34,437 nt of DNA from Planctomycetaceae bacterium (GTDB taxonomy: Bacteria > Planctomycetota > Planctomycetia > Pirellulales > Pirellulaceae), in the NCBI GenBank assembly GCA_002862205.1, contig PKCN01000289.1:1-34437 (forward strand), in the 5' to 3' direction. The notes beneath the pieces were generated by a model. The model saw nothing but the letters and a program-made list of their open reading frames with translations. It made no database searches and was not told where the DNA came from. Shown piece by piece: positions 7,684 through 16,000 of this stretch. The position numbers and the translations under genes were made by a program. Each line of letters starts with the position of its first letter. Position 1 is the stretch's first letter.

Positions 7684-8880
7684 TCAGGTAGCATCTCGCA
7701 ACTTGTCTGTGAATTGTGGAAACGCCGCCCGCACCCGTGTCCAATTGGGAATCGCTTCGGCACCCCTTGGATCCGCTCGAAAAATCTCAGACGCAGTCGT
7801 AATACAATCCGCAAACGCGTCGATGGACATCTCTTCGACGTGGCGATCAAAGGAAAGATCGTTGATCACGGCATCAGCCGCGTATTGTCGAATGCAATCC
7901 TGTGCCATCCTTACATAAGAGGCCCGCAAAGAGGTGAACGTGGCATCACTCAATAACACGCCCTGACTCGCCAACGTTCGATAGATTGTGGTCAGGATGT
8001 CGGTGGCCATTCGCATCAAACCGGCGTCCTTTTCTTCGACCGAAAAGCTCTGATGCTTATGCTCGTAAAGACGACACAGATCGGTTTGACAGACACGCTT
8101 CAACGAGGTGTTGCGATAAACCTCTGCCAGGGTCCCCACTTCAAGTCCCCAGTCTGATGGGATTCGGTTGGTGCGTGCAAGGTTCCGCGTGAGAGAAAAT
8201 TCGCCAGAAAGCGGATAACGGAAACTGCCCAAAAAACGCAGAAACTCACTGTTGGGATAAATCCGCATCAGGGCGCGTAGCAACGGTGCAACCAACAGAC
8301 GCACCACCCTGCCGTGCATGCGATCCGTAGCACGCGCATAGTATGCCTTGCAGAATTCAAAGTCCAAACCTGGATGCACCATCGGTAAGCATAACCGGGC
8401 CAGCAGCAACCGGTCATAGTCAACAATATCGCAATCATGCAACACGAACGTTTCAATCCGGGGATCAGCTAACAGGTAGCCAAAAGCGGTCCAAACACTT
8501 CTTCCCTTTCCAGGTGTAGAAACAGCAATCCCCGCATCAACTAGCTCACCATAGAGCGATTGGATTTCGGGGCCATCTGTCCACAGCACCCTTGCACGAT
8601 CCCCCAATGGTGAAATTTTCTGGAGTGTCTCTTCATAGTCCTGTTTATCAGGCGCAACACCCAGACTGACGACAATCGTATCGATATAGTCCGCATCCGC
8701 TAGTTCGTTCACAATTCGTGTGAACGGCTCGGCACGCATGTCTGAGGCCGTTACCGGTAAAACTAAACCCACGGGGTTCTGTCGCGTGGAGTCCCGCAAC
8801 ATATCTTCCAATCGATCCAATTTGCCGGTCTGCAAATCATGAATCGTTGTGACCAAATCGTGCTGAAAAAAATCAGGCAT
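7684..8880 (-). CDS. gpgS: Glucosyl-3-phosphoglycerate synthase-like glycosyltransferase (GT81)
   Basis: Transfers glucose from an NDP-glucose to 3-phosphoglycerate, the first step to glucosylglycerate-type compatible solutes. It has 398 residues. PGKGRSVWTAFGYLLAD (123-139) is the nucleotide-sugar loop, DCDIVDY (149-155) carries the DxD metal site, and YPLSGEFSLTRNLAR followed by PSDWGLEVGTLAEVY is the GT81 signature. An Asp/Glu-rich helix and EHKHQ follow. The ATG at 8880 is preferred, with GGGAGG 12 nt upstream; a GTG at 8919 would add 13 residues and lacks an SD. No matching phosphatase (GpgP) is in the window. Related planctomycetes are known to make mannosylglucosylglycerate, so a role in salt or nitrogen stress is plausible. 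Mannosyl-3-phosphoglycerate synthase activity cannot be excluded. Confidence 0.85.
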   Translation of the reverse strand: MPDFFQHDLVTTIHDLQTGKLDRLEDMLRDSTRQNPVGLVLPVTASDMRAEPFTRIVNELADADYIDTIVVSLGVAPDKQDYEETLQKISPLGDRARVLWTDGPEIQSLYGELVDAGIAVSTPGKGRSVWTAFGYLLADPRIETFVLHDCDIVDYDRLLLARLCLPMVHPGLDFEFCKAYYARATDRMHGRVVRLLVAPLLRALMRIYPNSEFLRFLGSFRYPLSGEFSLTRNLARTNRIPSDWGLEVGTLAEVYRNTSLKRVCQTDLCRLYEHKHQSFSVEEKDAGLMRMATDILTTIYRTLASQGVLLSDATFTSLRASYVRMAQDCIRQYAADAVINDLSFDRHVEEMSIDAFADCITTASEIFRADPRGAEAIPNWTRVRAAFPQFTDKLRDAT

Positions 8881-9239
8881 GGGATTGAAACGCCTCCCGG
8901 GTGCAAAGGAAAGTGTCACTTCTGGAACACCCTCAGACTAACCTTGCAAACCGTGGGTGAACATCGGTGTTGTGGCGAAAACCCAAAGCGTCTGCGACCC
9001 ACTTGCAATTCAAGACAAAACGCATCCGTTGGCAAAACTTGTGCTAGGACACCTACATATCCCCTAACGCTTAAGTGCGGGAGAAAAGAAACACTTACTC
9101 AATTGGGTCGCCTACACCCATCGTGCCCATCACGATTGCAACTGCGTCAAAATTCCTCAGGGAAACTGCAGACTGTGCTGCCTCAAACCCATGGGGCAAT
9201 CATCCGCCCCAGACGCCGCGTCGACCGGTTAATGCGTGT
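8881..9239. other. Intergenic region between gpgS and the S9 peptidase
   Basis: 359 bp upstream of gpgS and downstream of the peptidase gene. GGGAGG, the gpgS SD, is at 8893-8898 on the minus strand. No gene, repeat or terminator-like hairpin was recognised. Confidence 0.5.
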
Positions 9240-12200
9240 TTACTGTGTCTCCACGGCACCCGATTCCGCCGGTTCCAGCAGTTCCAAACCATAGGTTTCA
9301 CCCTTCTTCACTGCCGGAATCCCAACCGCCATCCACTCGGGCTCAGGAGCGTCCTGTAAGTAGTGGTCAAAGAATTGCTGCATTCGTGTTGCAAAATCCC
9401 GTCGATTGTAATCGTCCATCACCCAGTGCGGCTCTCCGTTATAGTTCAACATCCATGCTGGTCTCCCCAAACGGCGCAACGCTACAAACAATTCAATTCC
9501 CTGATACCACGGCACCGCTCCATCTTCATCATTATGAAGAATCAGCAGCGGAGTTTTGATTTGGTCCGCATAGAACAGTGGCGAGTTGGCGACATACTTG
9601 TCTCGTGCCGACCAGAGATCCTCACCAATCCGACTTTGGGTCCTTTCATATTGAAACATTCTGCTCATACCACTGCCCCAGCGGATCCCACCATAAGCAC
9701 TCGTCATGTTGCTCACCGGCGCGCCGGATTCTGCACAGGCAAACATATCTGTCTGCGTCACCAGATATGCAGTTTGATAACCGCCCCAACTATGCCCTTG
9801 CAATCCAATTCGATCTTTCCGAACGAAGCCTTTGTCGATCAGGTGTTCAACACCTGGTAGAATCGCATTCACCGCACTCGGGCCGGGTTCTCCTGTCTTG
9901 TAGGGAATGTCCGGAATGAAGACGAGATATCCACGACTCACATAGAAGCTGTGGCAAACAATCGAACGTCCTGCTGCAGGAGTGTAATAACGATGCAGGT
10001 TATCTGAGTTACGCTCGTAAAAATATACAAGCATGGGATATTTTCGCGACGGATCAAAATCATCGGGCTTCAATAGAATGCCATCTAGATTCTGCCCATC
10101 CTTCGCACGCCAGTGAACCAATTCCGCATTTCCCCATGAGTATTCGTCCTGTTGGGGATTGATATCACTGACGCGTGTGAGCTCGCTGAAGTCGAGCGTA
10201 CTTGTCCAAACATCGCTACATCTCCTGAAGGAACTGCGAGTAAAAATGACACGTTCGCTCTGCTTGGCTTTCTCAAGGCCCGAAACTCGTTCATCCAGCA
10301 TCAGCAACTGACGCAGTTTTGGCTTGCGAGCATTTTCCTTTCCGCGTTTACCCTCACCCAGTTGAAGCGAATAGTAGCCGCTTGCTTTGGTCCTTGTTTG
10401 GAACGCTGTCAGGATTAATCCCTTCTTGGCGTCAATCGCTAGTTTGCGGGGATCCAGACGGGCGTACCGAAACCGCATCTCCTGCTTCCTTCCGTTGCCC
10501 GCGGTCAAACAACGAGCCGGTAGTTTTCCGCTTGGGTCAAGTTGCCACAGGTCATATCGGTCGTAGATCAAAAATCCCTCGTCCTTATTGAGCCAACCTG
10601 CACTTCCATACGCTCGTGCCAAGTTAGGTGTGTCATGCAGTTCATCCTGCAGAGGGTGTCTTATCCCCCTGCTAATCAAGACAGGTTTTGTGTTGGACCC
10701 CCGAGTCGCTTGTGCGTACCACTGCTTTTTCTCTGCATCGAACCACGTGATGTATTTTCCTAACGGCGACATCGCCGCATTCCATTTCACCTTCTCGGCA
10801 AGCCTTGCGCGTGAGCCCGTATCAAGGTTGACGACATAGATGTCCTGAAAACCTGGGTAGTCCCACGATAGCGTGCGGCGATAGGCAAGGTTCGTGTTGG
10901 CAACAGCAACCGTCGCCGGAGATCGGTAGTCAATACTTACCGATGGCATTGCCTGATTTTCCAATTGCACTACCTTGTCACTCTTGAGAACAAACGCGGC
11001 TCGGTATCTCCGCTTGCGTTCCGCCTCGGCTTGCAACAACTGTTGGGGCTGTAACTGCGGATCCTTCCAGTGCCAAAGGTCCAATTTCGCTTTCTTGCGT
11101 GCAGTCCCATCACCTTCCTGGGTTACCGTTTCGACACCGTCACGCTTCCCAAGAACCTTCTCTGGAATTGGTGCCGTGTCAAAATAGACTCGTGCATTAT
11201 CATCAGAAAACTGCACACTTGTTTGTGGCGAGATCCACCACTTGTTCGGTATTCCCGCATCTCCCTCTCGTGCAATTCGTTTTGCTGGACCACCACGAGT
11301 GGCAGCCAGGAATACGCTCCACGTCGGTTCTTTGTCGGTGTAATTGTCTTTGTTTGTAGCAAATGCAATGTCCGTCCCATGCTCGGAAAAGGCCAATGAT
11401 TTGTACTCACCCGGCCCGGTCAAAAGAGTGGTCCGCTGCAGGGTTTCCAGTTTCACCAAATGAACTCCGTCAACATCCAGCGATTGGCTGTTTTTACGAT
11501 TCTCTTTGCTTTTCCCAGGTCCTGAATGCGCGTCCTGTTTGACGGACGTAATGACCGCAAGATAGCTTCCCTTCTTGGAAAATTGATAACTCGCAACGTT
11601 TGGAAATGTGCGTTGCACTCCTGTGGTCAGGTCCACCAACAATAGCGGGGTTCCCAGCACCTTCTTTTTCTTTTCTTGATCACCATCCGTTGTTGTCTCT
11701 TTTTCTGGTTTCGAGATTTTCTGTTTTGATTCTGAAATGGGACCCGCGTTCTTCAAGGCTTCAGCGTGTTCAAGGATTTCGCTTTTTCCACGCTCTTGTG
11801 AGAGAGTCTTGCGACTTTTAAGTTTGAGTGGTTTTTTCAGCCGTTGCAGACCTTCGGGCGTCACTTCATACCTCTCGCTCGGCTGATTCTCGACACTCAG
11901 TTCATCAGGTCCGTTGGCGTTCTCAAGCTGGCAAGCGATCCACATGCCATTTTCCTCAGGGGTGCTAAAAGAACGCACGCCTTCGATCGTGGTCACCTTA
12001 CCTGAAGACAAATCAAGGTATTGCAATTTCGGCTTTGGTTTAGCCTTCTCGCTCTTCCCCTTTGTGGACTCTTGCTTTTCGGGCATCAAGCGATAGATGG
12101 CATAGCGGCTATCGTACGTGAACTCGGCTCCCGCGGCTCGGGTTACGATGTACCGCTTTCCATTGGATGGATTGAAAAAATGTGTCGACGTTTCACCGTC

Positions 12201-12407
12201 AATCGCACCGTTTTGCACCGTGTACATGATCCACTTTCCGTCTTCGGAGAGTAGTTCACGCGATATTGTATTCCATCGATCATACGCATCATGATCCAAC
12301 GGCTTAAGCGTGATGTCCTGTCCTGCTGCCCCCTCCATCAGCCACGAACCGTGACAGAAGAATGAAAATGTACAAAACGCCAGAATCCGGCAATTGCCAA
12401 CCGTCAT
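9240..12407 (-). CDS. Secreted S9 family (prolyl oligopeptidase-type) peptidase
   Basis: 1055 residues. A hydrophobic N-terminus (about 6-29, ILAFCTFSFFCHGSWLMEGAAG) suggests export. A long N-terminal region with TolB/WD-like strands (for example DSRYAIYRL, YLAVITS, GKYITWFD) forms the propeller. The C-terminal alpha/beta-hydrolase has the nucleophile in GHSWGGY (S873), the acid in HNDEDGAVPW (D962) and the base in GEPHW (H994). It resembles dipeptidyl/acylaminoacyl peptidases. Two Lys/Glu-rich stretches (about 111-128 and 190-250, including EKETTTDGDQEKKKKV) look like inserts between propeller blades and make it longer than the usual 650-900 residues. GGAG lies 8 nt upstream of the ATG. It is downstream of and co-oriented with the sulfatase but separated by 311 bp. 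Confidence 0.9.
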   Translation of the reverse strand: MTVGNCRILAFCTFSFFCHGSWLMEGAAGQDITLKPLDHDAYDRWNTISRELLSEDGKWIMYTVQNGAIDGETSTHFFNPSNGKRYIVTRAAGAEFTYDSRYAIYRLMPEKQESTKGKSEKAKPKPKLQYLDLSSGKVTTIEGVRSFSTPEENGMWIACQLENANGPDELSVENQPSERYEVTPEGLQRLKKPLKLKSRKTLSQERGKSEILEHAEALKNAGPISESKQKISKPEKETTTDGDQEKKKKVLGTPLLLVDLTTGVQRTFPNVASYQFSKKGSYLAVITSVKQDAHSGPGKSKENRKNSQSLDVDGVHLVKLETLQRTTLLTGPGEYKSLAFSEHGTDIAFATNKDNYTDKEPTWSVFLAATRGGPAKRIAREGDAGIPNKWWISPQTSVQFSDDNARVYFDTAPIPEKVLGKRDGVETVTQEGDGTARKKAKLDLWHWKDPQLQPQQLLQAEAERKRRYRAAFVLKSDKVVQLENQAMPSVSIDYRSPATVAVANTNLAYRRTLSWDYPGFQDIYVVNLDTGSRARLAEKVKWNAAMSPLGKYITWFDAEKKQWYAQATRGSNTKPVLISRGIRHPLQDELHDTPNLARAYGSAGWLNKDEGFLIYDRYDLWQLDPSGKLPARCLTAGNGRKQEMRFRYARLDPRKLAIDAKKGLILTAFQTRTKASGYYSLQLGEGKRGKENARKPKLRQLLMLDERVSGLEKAKQSERVIFTRSSFRRCSDVWTSTLDFSELTRVSDINPQQDEYSWGNAELVHWRAKDGQNLDGILLKPDDFDPSRKYPMLVYFYERNSDNLHRYYTPAAGRSIVCHSFYVSRGYLVFIPDIPYKTGEPGPSAVNAILPGVEHLIDKGFVRKDRIGLQGHSWGGYQTAYLVTQTDMFACAESGAPVSNMTSAYGGIRWGSGMSRMFQYERTQSRIGEDLWSARDKYVANSPLFYADQIKTPLLILHNDEDGAVPWYQGIELFVALRRLGRPAWMLNYNGEPHWVMDDYNRRDFATRMQQFFDHYLQDAPEPEWMAVGIPAVKKGETYGLELLEPAESGAVETQ

Positions 12408-12718
12408 GAGATCTGCTCCAAGTCAATAAAACGTATGCTCATCCGATGATAGTCAGTCACGTTCACCTTGCGATGGTATGCCAACACTTTGCGTTGCAAA
12501 AAGCTGGCCTTTTTGCACTTCTTGGGTCTCATGGACCGCATATCCAAATTAGCAAACCTCCGAAGGGCGTGCATTCGAGTCACGACGCAGATGGTCGCGA
12601 ATATTTCCGCTGGCTGTTAATGCAAAGTCACGGGACGGAGCACTGGAGAGCCGCGTCGACAACTGAATCAACTACCGACGGATCGTATTCCGCGGGACTG
12701 CAGTCAGGGGGGGCAACT
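12408..12718. other. Intergenic region between sulfatase and S9 peptidase
   Basis: 311 bp. It contains the 9-bp inverted repeat described separately and the peptidase SD. No gene was recognised. Confidence 0.5.
12495..12517 (-). terminator. Inverted repeat downstream of the sulfatase gene, possible weak terminator
   Basis: TGCAAAAAG (12495-12503) and CTTTTTGCA (12509-12517) are perfect reverse complements around a 5-nt loop. The stem is AT-rich and the T-run lies inside the 3' arm, so it is not a canonical terminator. It could also be an operator upstream of the S9 peptidase. Confidence 0.35.
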
Positions 12719-14704
12719 TCATTTCAGTAGCAGCGGGCGCAAGTTCGCTTTCAGGTCCCTAACCTGCCGTGCCTCTGATTTTGGAAGCCAAGTCCGGTGC
12801 TGAATCAGCACATCGTTGTAGCGGGCATCTGACGCTAGATTTTCCCATTCATTGGGATCAACGTCGTGATCGTAGAGTTCTTCAGTCCCATCGGAATAAC
12901 TGATGTAACGCCACCGGTCGCTCCTTACCGCGTGATTGCCACGCATGTAGGTCATCAACGCTGGGATTTTCCATGGTGCCTTAGGATCCTCAAGCAGTGG
13001 TCGCAAACTGACACCGTCGCACGTAGGGTCCGCTGGCAACCCCGCGAGATCAAGCAAGGTTGGGTAAATGGTGGTAAGGTCCACAGGACGTGTACACTTC
13101 ACACCCGCTTTTGCGACGCCCGGAGCCACCACAATCAGAGGAATGTGATTCGTTTTTTCCCAAAGTGCAAACTTTTCGACGTGATCTTTTTCTCCGAGAT
13201 GAAAGCCGTGGTCAGACCACAACACCACAGTTGTCTTGTCACCGCGGGGACTGTTATCCAAAGCATCAAGCACGCGACCTACTTGTGCATCAGCAAAGGC
13301 CGCGCAGGCCGCGTACGAACGAATGAAGTCCCGATACGAGCCCTGCCGCTGTTTTTCAACGCCCATCATACCCCGCCAAAACCACTTTTTACTTCTCAAC
13401 AACGTCGTTGCACCTGCGGGCAAATCATTCCAATCGTTCTCCCGACGCAGGGGCATCTGTATCTGCTCATACGGCTTGTGGTAGACGCTCGGGGCAAAAA
13501 AAGGCGAATGCGGTTTATAGATCCCACACGCAAGAAACAAGGGTGTGTCAGCGGGGTGATTCTTCAGAACATCGATGCAATAATCCGCCGTCTGAAAGTC
13601 AATCGTATCCTGCTCGCGAGAGGGCCATTTGCCCCAGTCCGTATTGCGTGAACCATAATCCGGGGAACCGTTCAACTTCTTCTCAGGGTATTTCTGCGTT
13701 TGCATGTGCTGAAAATCATGAAATGAAGCATCATCGTGAAAAGCGCCATCGAGATGATGATGAAAAATCTTGCCCGCTCCCCTCACGCGAAACCCACCGT
13801 CAATGAAACGTTGCATGATCGTCTTACGTTCTGGCAACGCGTGCCTCCAATCACTTTTGTTACCATACACTCCGCTGGTTGTGGGGCGGAGTCCTGTTAA
13901 CGTTGCTGAACGCGAAGGATTGCACGCCGGCGAGGCGCAGTAAGCACGCGTGAACAAAACGCCCCGTCCAGCCAGTCGTTCCAGATTGGGTGTCTTGATC
14001 GGTGAGTCCGCGTCTAACAGCGAAATCCAATCATTCAGATCATCAACCACCATGAACAATACATCGTTGTCTTGCGTGTCACCTATGCCCGTTGTGCTGC
14101 ACTCAACAAGATTCGGTGCTTGATCAGTTGGTTTGTGCGTTGACCGATGCTGTCGAGTCTCCGCTTTTCCCGCCGGTCTAACTCCAGCCTCTGGACTCAA
14201 CATCTGATCGTCCATTACCAGAGTCATTGTCGGAACGTGGTTGGGATCTAACTTGGAAAGATAATCCCGCTTCCTTGCGTCAGCTTCAATCTGATGCAAG
14301 TCAGTGAACCGAGAAGGCGTGGTTCGATATCGAACCGATTTCAAATTCCCCTCTCTCGTCCCATCCTTTTCGTGAATCAGGGACGCGACTGGTGACTTTT
14401 CAGTGGGCTCGCTGGGCAAAAAACCTCCAGCATCCTTGGCGTTTGATTTTCGATCGTCGGGAACCGTAACGCTCGAGAAATTTGTCAACGTCGATAACAC
14501 GTCTGCCGTCGTCCTGAGGTCGGAACCCTCGCCATTGACAGGAATGGTCCCAGCCCACCTGAGTGTGGTGACCCGGATGGCTTCTTCATGCTGTGGGGAA
14601 AAGTGCGTCCCCAGGATCAGTAGTGAGCCACACGCGATTGAGATGCACCATGCCGATAAGTGGTTTTTTGTGATGGGTCTATCTCCGGGGTATGGTTGAT
14701 TCAT
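12719..14704 (-). CDS. Type I (formylglycine-dependent) sulfatase, iduronate-2-sulfatase-like, with long N-terminal extension
   Basis: Hydrolyses sulfate esters, probably of sulfated polysaccharide. From ATG 14704 it has 661 residues. The catalytic domain begins near 213 with LFMVVDDLND (metal-binding Asp pair) and contains CNPSR at 261-265, the C-x-P-S-R signature whose Cys becomes formylglycine. GIYKPHSPF, WSDHGFHLGEKDH and the C-terminal RSDRWRYISYSDG block agree with this. The first ~210 residues are unusual: one membrane segment (about 17-35, LSAWCISIACGSLLILGTHF) and a Thr/Ser/Asp-rich region without a recognised domain. The protein may thus be membrane-anchored. A GTG at 14731 would add nine residues; neither start has a good SD. 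A 15-bp tandem array starts 55 nt upstream. No sulfatase-modifying enzyme gene is in the window. Confidence 0.88.
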   Translation of the reverse strand: MNQPYPGDRPITKNHLSAWCISIACGSLLILGTHFSPQHEEAIRVTTLRWAGTIPVNGEGSDLRTTADVLSTLTNFSSVTVPDDRKSNAKDAGGFLPSEPTEKSPVASLIHEKDGTREGNLKSVRYRTTPSRFTDLHQIEADARKRDYLSKLDPNHVPTMTLVMDDQMLSPEAGVRPAGKAETRQHRSTHKPTDQAPNLVECSTTGIGDTQDNDVLFMVVDDLNDWISLLDADSPIKTPNLERLAGRGVLFTRAYCASPACNPSRSATLTGLRPTTSGVYGNKSDWRHALPERKTIMQRFIDGGFRVRGAGKIFHHHLDGAFHDDASFHDFQHMQTQKYPEKKLNGSPDYGSRNTDWGKWPSREQDTIDFQTADYCIDVLKNHPADTPLFLACGIYKPHSPFFAPSVYHKPYEQIQMPLRRENDWNDLPAGATTLLRSKKWFWRGMMGVEKQRQGSYRDFIRSYAACAAFADAQVGRVLDALDNSPRGDKTTVVLWSDHGFHLGEKDHVEKFALWEKTNHIPLIVVAPGVAKAGVKCTRPVDLTTIYPTLLDLAGLPADPTCDGVSLRPLLEDPKAPWKIPALMTYMRGNHAVRSDRWRYISYSDGTEELYDHDVDPNEWENLASDARYNDVLIQHRTWLPKSEARQVRDLKANLRPLLLK

Positions 14705-14759
14705 CGTTTCTATGCCGATCGGGGAATTCACTGTGCCGTACGGTTATATCGTGTTAGCC

Positions 14760-14879
14760 GAGTTCAACGTAGGCGAGTTCAACGTAGGCGAGTTCAACGT
14801 AGCCGAGTTCAACGTAGCCGAGTTCAACGTAGCCGAGTTCAACGTAGCCGAGTTCAACGTAGCCGAGTTCACTGAGGCT
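14760..14879. repeat. 15-bp tandem repeat array R1 upstream of the sulfatase
   Basis: Seven copies of GAGTTCAACGTAGSC: the first two (14760-14789) end GGC and the next five (14790-14864) end GCC. A decayed eighth copy, GAGTTCACTGAGGCT, occupies 14865-14879. All six frames are open through it; the minus strand reads (N-S-A-T-L)n. It lies in the presumed 5' region of the sulfatase. The unit is related in sequence to arrays R3 (22097-22156) and R2 (28301-28375). Confidence 0.92.
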
Positions 14880-15243
14880 TGCCGTAAAGGCATTCCCCTG
14901 TTCCGATCGATTGAGCAGCGGCGAGGAAGAATTATAGCGTTCGGTAACGCGTTATCGTGCTTGCGTTTCTCAATCATCAGGTCCCACCCAACGGGTAAGA
15001 CCAGTGCCGGTAATTCCCACATCTACGGGGGTCTCTTGTGAAGTCCGATATTCCTCGGCACACGCTGCGAGAATTTGTGTGCCTGTTGGCAGACGGCGGG
15101 AGTTATCGAGAGTCATCTAGCAAAACGGTGGGCTCAGCCGAGTCAACATTAGCCAATGCTGGGTCGCACTCTGGGCGACTGTGGTAGCGCATTCAAGCAC
15201 AGTGATTCACTCTACCCACGGGCTCTGTTTCACAACAACTCAC
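14880..15243. other. Intergenic region upstream of array R1
   Basis: 364 bp between array R1 and the terminator at 15244. It holds an isolated degenerate copy of the R1 unit at 15137-15154 and presumably the sulfatase promoter, which cannot be pinned down. No gene was recognised. Confidence 0.5.
15137..15154. repeat. Isolated degenerate copy of the R1 repeat
   Basis: GCCGAGTCAACATTAGCC matches the array phase GCCGAGTTCAACGTAGCC except for one missing T and an AT in place of G. It lies about 260 bp from the array and may be a remnant or seed copy. Confidence 0.45.
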
Positions 15244-15282
15244 AAAAAAAAGAACCGCCCAAGTCCAACACTTGGGCGGTTC
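15244..15282 (-). terminator. Strong intrinsic terminator for the cysteine-rich gene pair
   Basis: A perfect 13-bp stem, GAACCGCCCAAGT (15252-15264) with ACTTGGGCGGTTC (15270-15282), has a 5-nt loop and on the minus strand is followed by eight T (15244-15251). It lies 25 nt past the stop of the 15308-15532 gene and supports that gene being real and expressed. Confidence 0.92.
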
Positions 15283-15307
15283 ATGTGATTGACTGTATTG
15301 ACAAGCA

Positions 15308-15532
15308 CTAGGCGTCGCAACAGCTTGAGCAACAAACTGGCGTGCAGGAACACGTGCCACCGGACACACAATCACATCCATTTTGTTCACAGACGCAATC
15401 TTTACACACGCAACCTCCGCCACAACACGTGCATTTCGCTTCATCCGACATGGATGGTCCTTGTGAAAAGGACAAGGGACCTGCGAATAGCAACGCTGGC
15501 AATAGAACGCCGGATTTTGGTTTTAAAAACAT
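15308..15532 (-). CDS. Small exported metallothionein-like cysteine-rich protein
   Basis: 74 residues from ATG 15532, which has GGAG 8 nt upstream. Residues 1-23 form a signal peptide (MFLKPKSGVLLPALLFAGPL, then SFS). The mature part has 15 Cys within residues 34-72, arranged as CTCC, CVCKDCVC, CDC, CSC, CC and CC. Such CxC/CC density is typical of metal-thiolate clusters, so binding of Cu, Zn or Cd, or a disulfide-rich fold outside the cytoplasm, are the main options. Known bacterial metallothioneins of the SmtA type are cytoplasmic, so the signal peptide is notable. The gene is followed by a strong terminator and preceded 57 nt upstream by another cysteine-rich exported protein. No sequence family is recognised with certainty. 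Confidence 0.75.
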   Translation of the reverse strand: MFLKPKSGVLLPALLFAGPLSFSQGPSMSDEAKCTCCGGGCVCKDCVCEQNGCDCVSGGTCSCTPVCCSSCCDA

Positions 15533-15589
15533 TTTCAATTCTCCGTACAAATTGTTGTAAAAAAAGACTACAGCAACCCGTATGCAGAA

Positions 15590-16000
15590 TTATTTCAGCC
15601 AGCGTCCAAGTAACGCCTGGCGACAATTGTTTTCCATTGCGAGGAAGACAAAAGGTGCAGGCCTGAGCGTGGAACCAACGCCCCCTCTGGAATCTGAACC
15701 CATCGGCGGCCACTGATTGCCCTCTTCCGAATCAACGCTCACCGCGGCCTCAATATCACCCGCGAATGCTAGCCGTACCTCACAAGAACAATCCTGAGCT
15801 TGCTCATCTGGTTTGGTGGCGTCACAACTTGTCCCACCACGAACCTCATCATCTGAACAGCAACATCCAGGTTTTGCAGTACCACGGCCACAGCCTTGAC
15901 CATCAGATCCAGCCCCACAGAAGCACTGCCCCCAAGCCCACACTGGTAAAACCAGCGTAAAGCAAGCGAAAGGAACCGTTAGATGGCGGAAACAACACAT
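15590..16000 (-). CDS. Exported cysteine-rich protein of unknown function
   Basis: 136 residues from ATG 16000. A signal peptide is likely at 1-24 (HLTVPFACFTLVLPVWAWG). The mature N-terminal half is cysteine-rich: CFC at 26-28, C37, CCC at 46-48, C59, CSC at 71-73, then C126. Gly and Asp/Glu residues lie between them. The C-terminal half has few Cys. GGAG lies 15 nt from the ATG, which is long; a TTG at 16051 in the same frame is less likely. It is 57 nt upstream of the metallothionein-like gene on the same strand, and both appear to end at the terminator at 15244. A joint role in metal binding or redox outside the cytoplasm is inference. Confidence 0.6.
   Translation of the reverse strand: MCCFRHLTVPFACFTLVLPVWAWGQCFCGAGSDGQGCGRGTAKPGCCCSDDEVRGGTSCDATKPDEQAQDCSCEVRLAFAGDIEAAVSVDSEEGNQWPPMGSDSRGGVGSTLRPAPFVFLAMENNCRQALLGRWLK

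Noticed and set aside
14712-15041. Plus-strand open frame with repeated EFNVA through array R1
   Set aside because: Open only because the repeat unit is 15 bp without stops; no SD and no sense outside the repeat.
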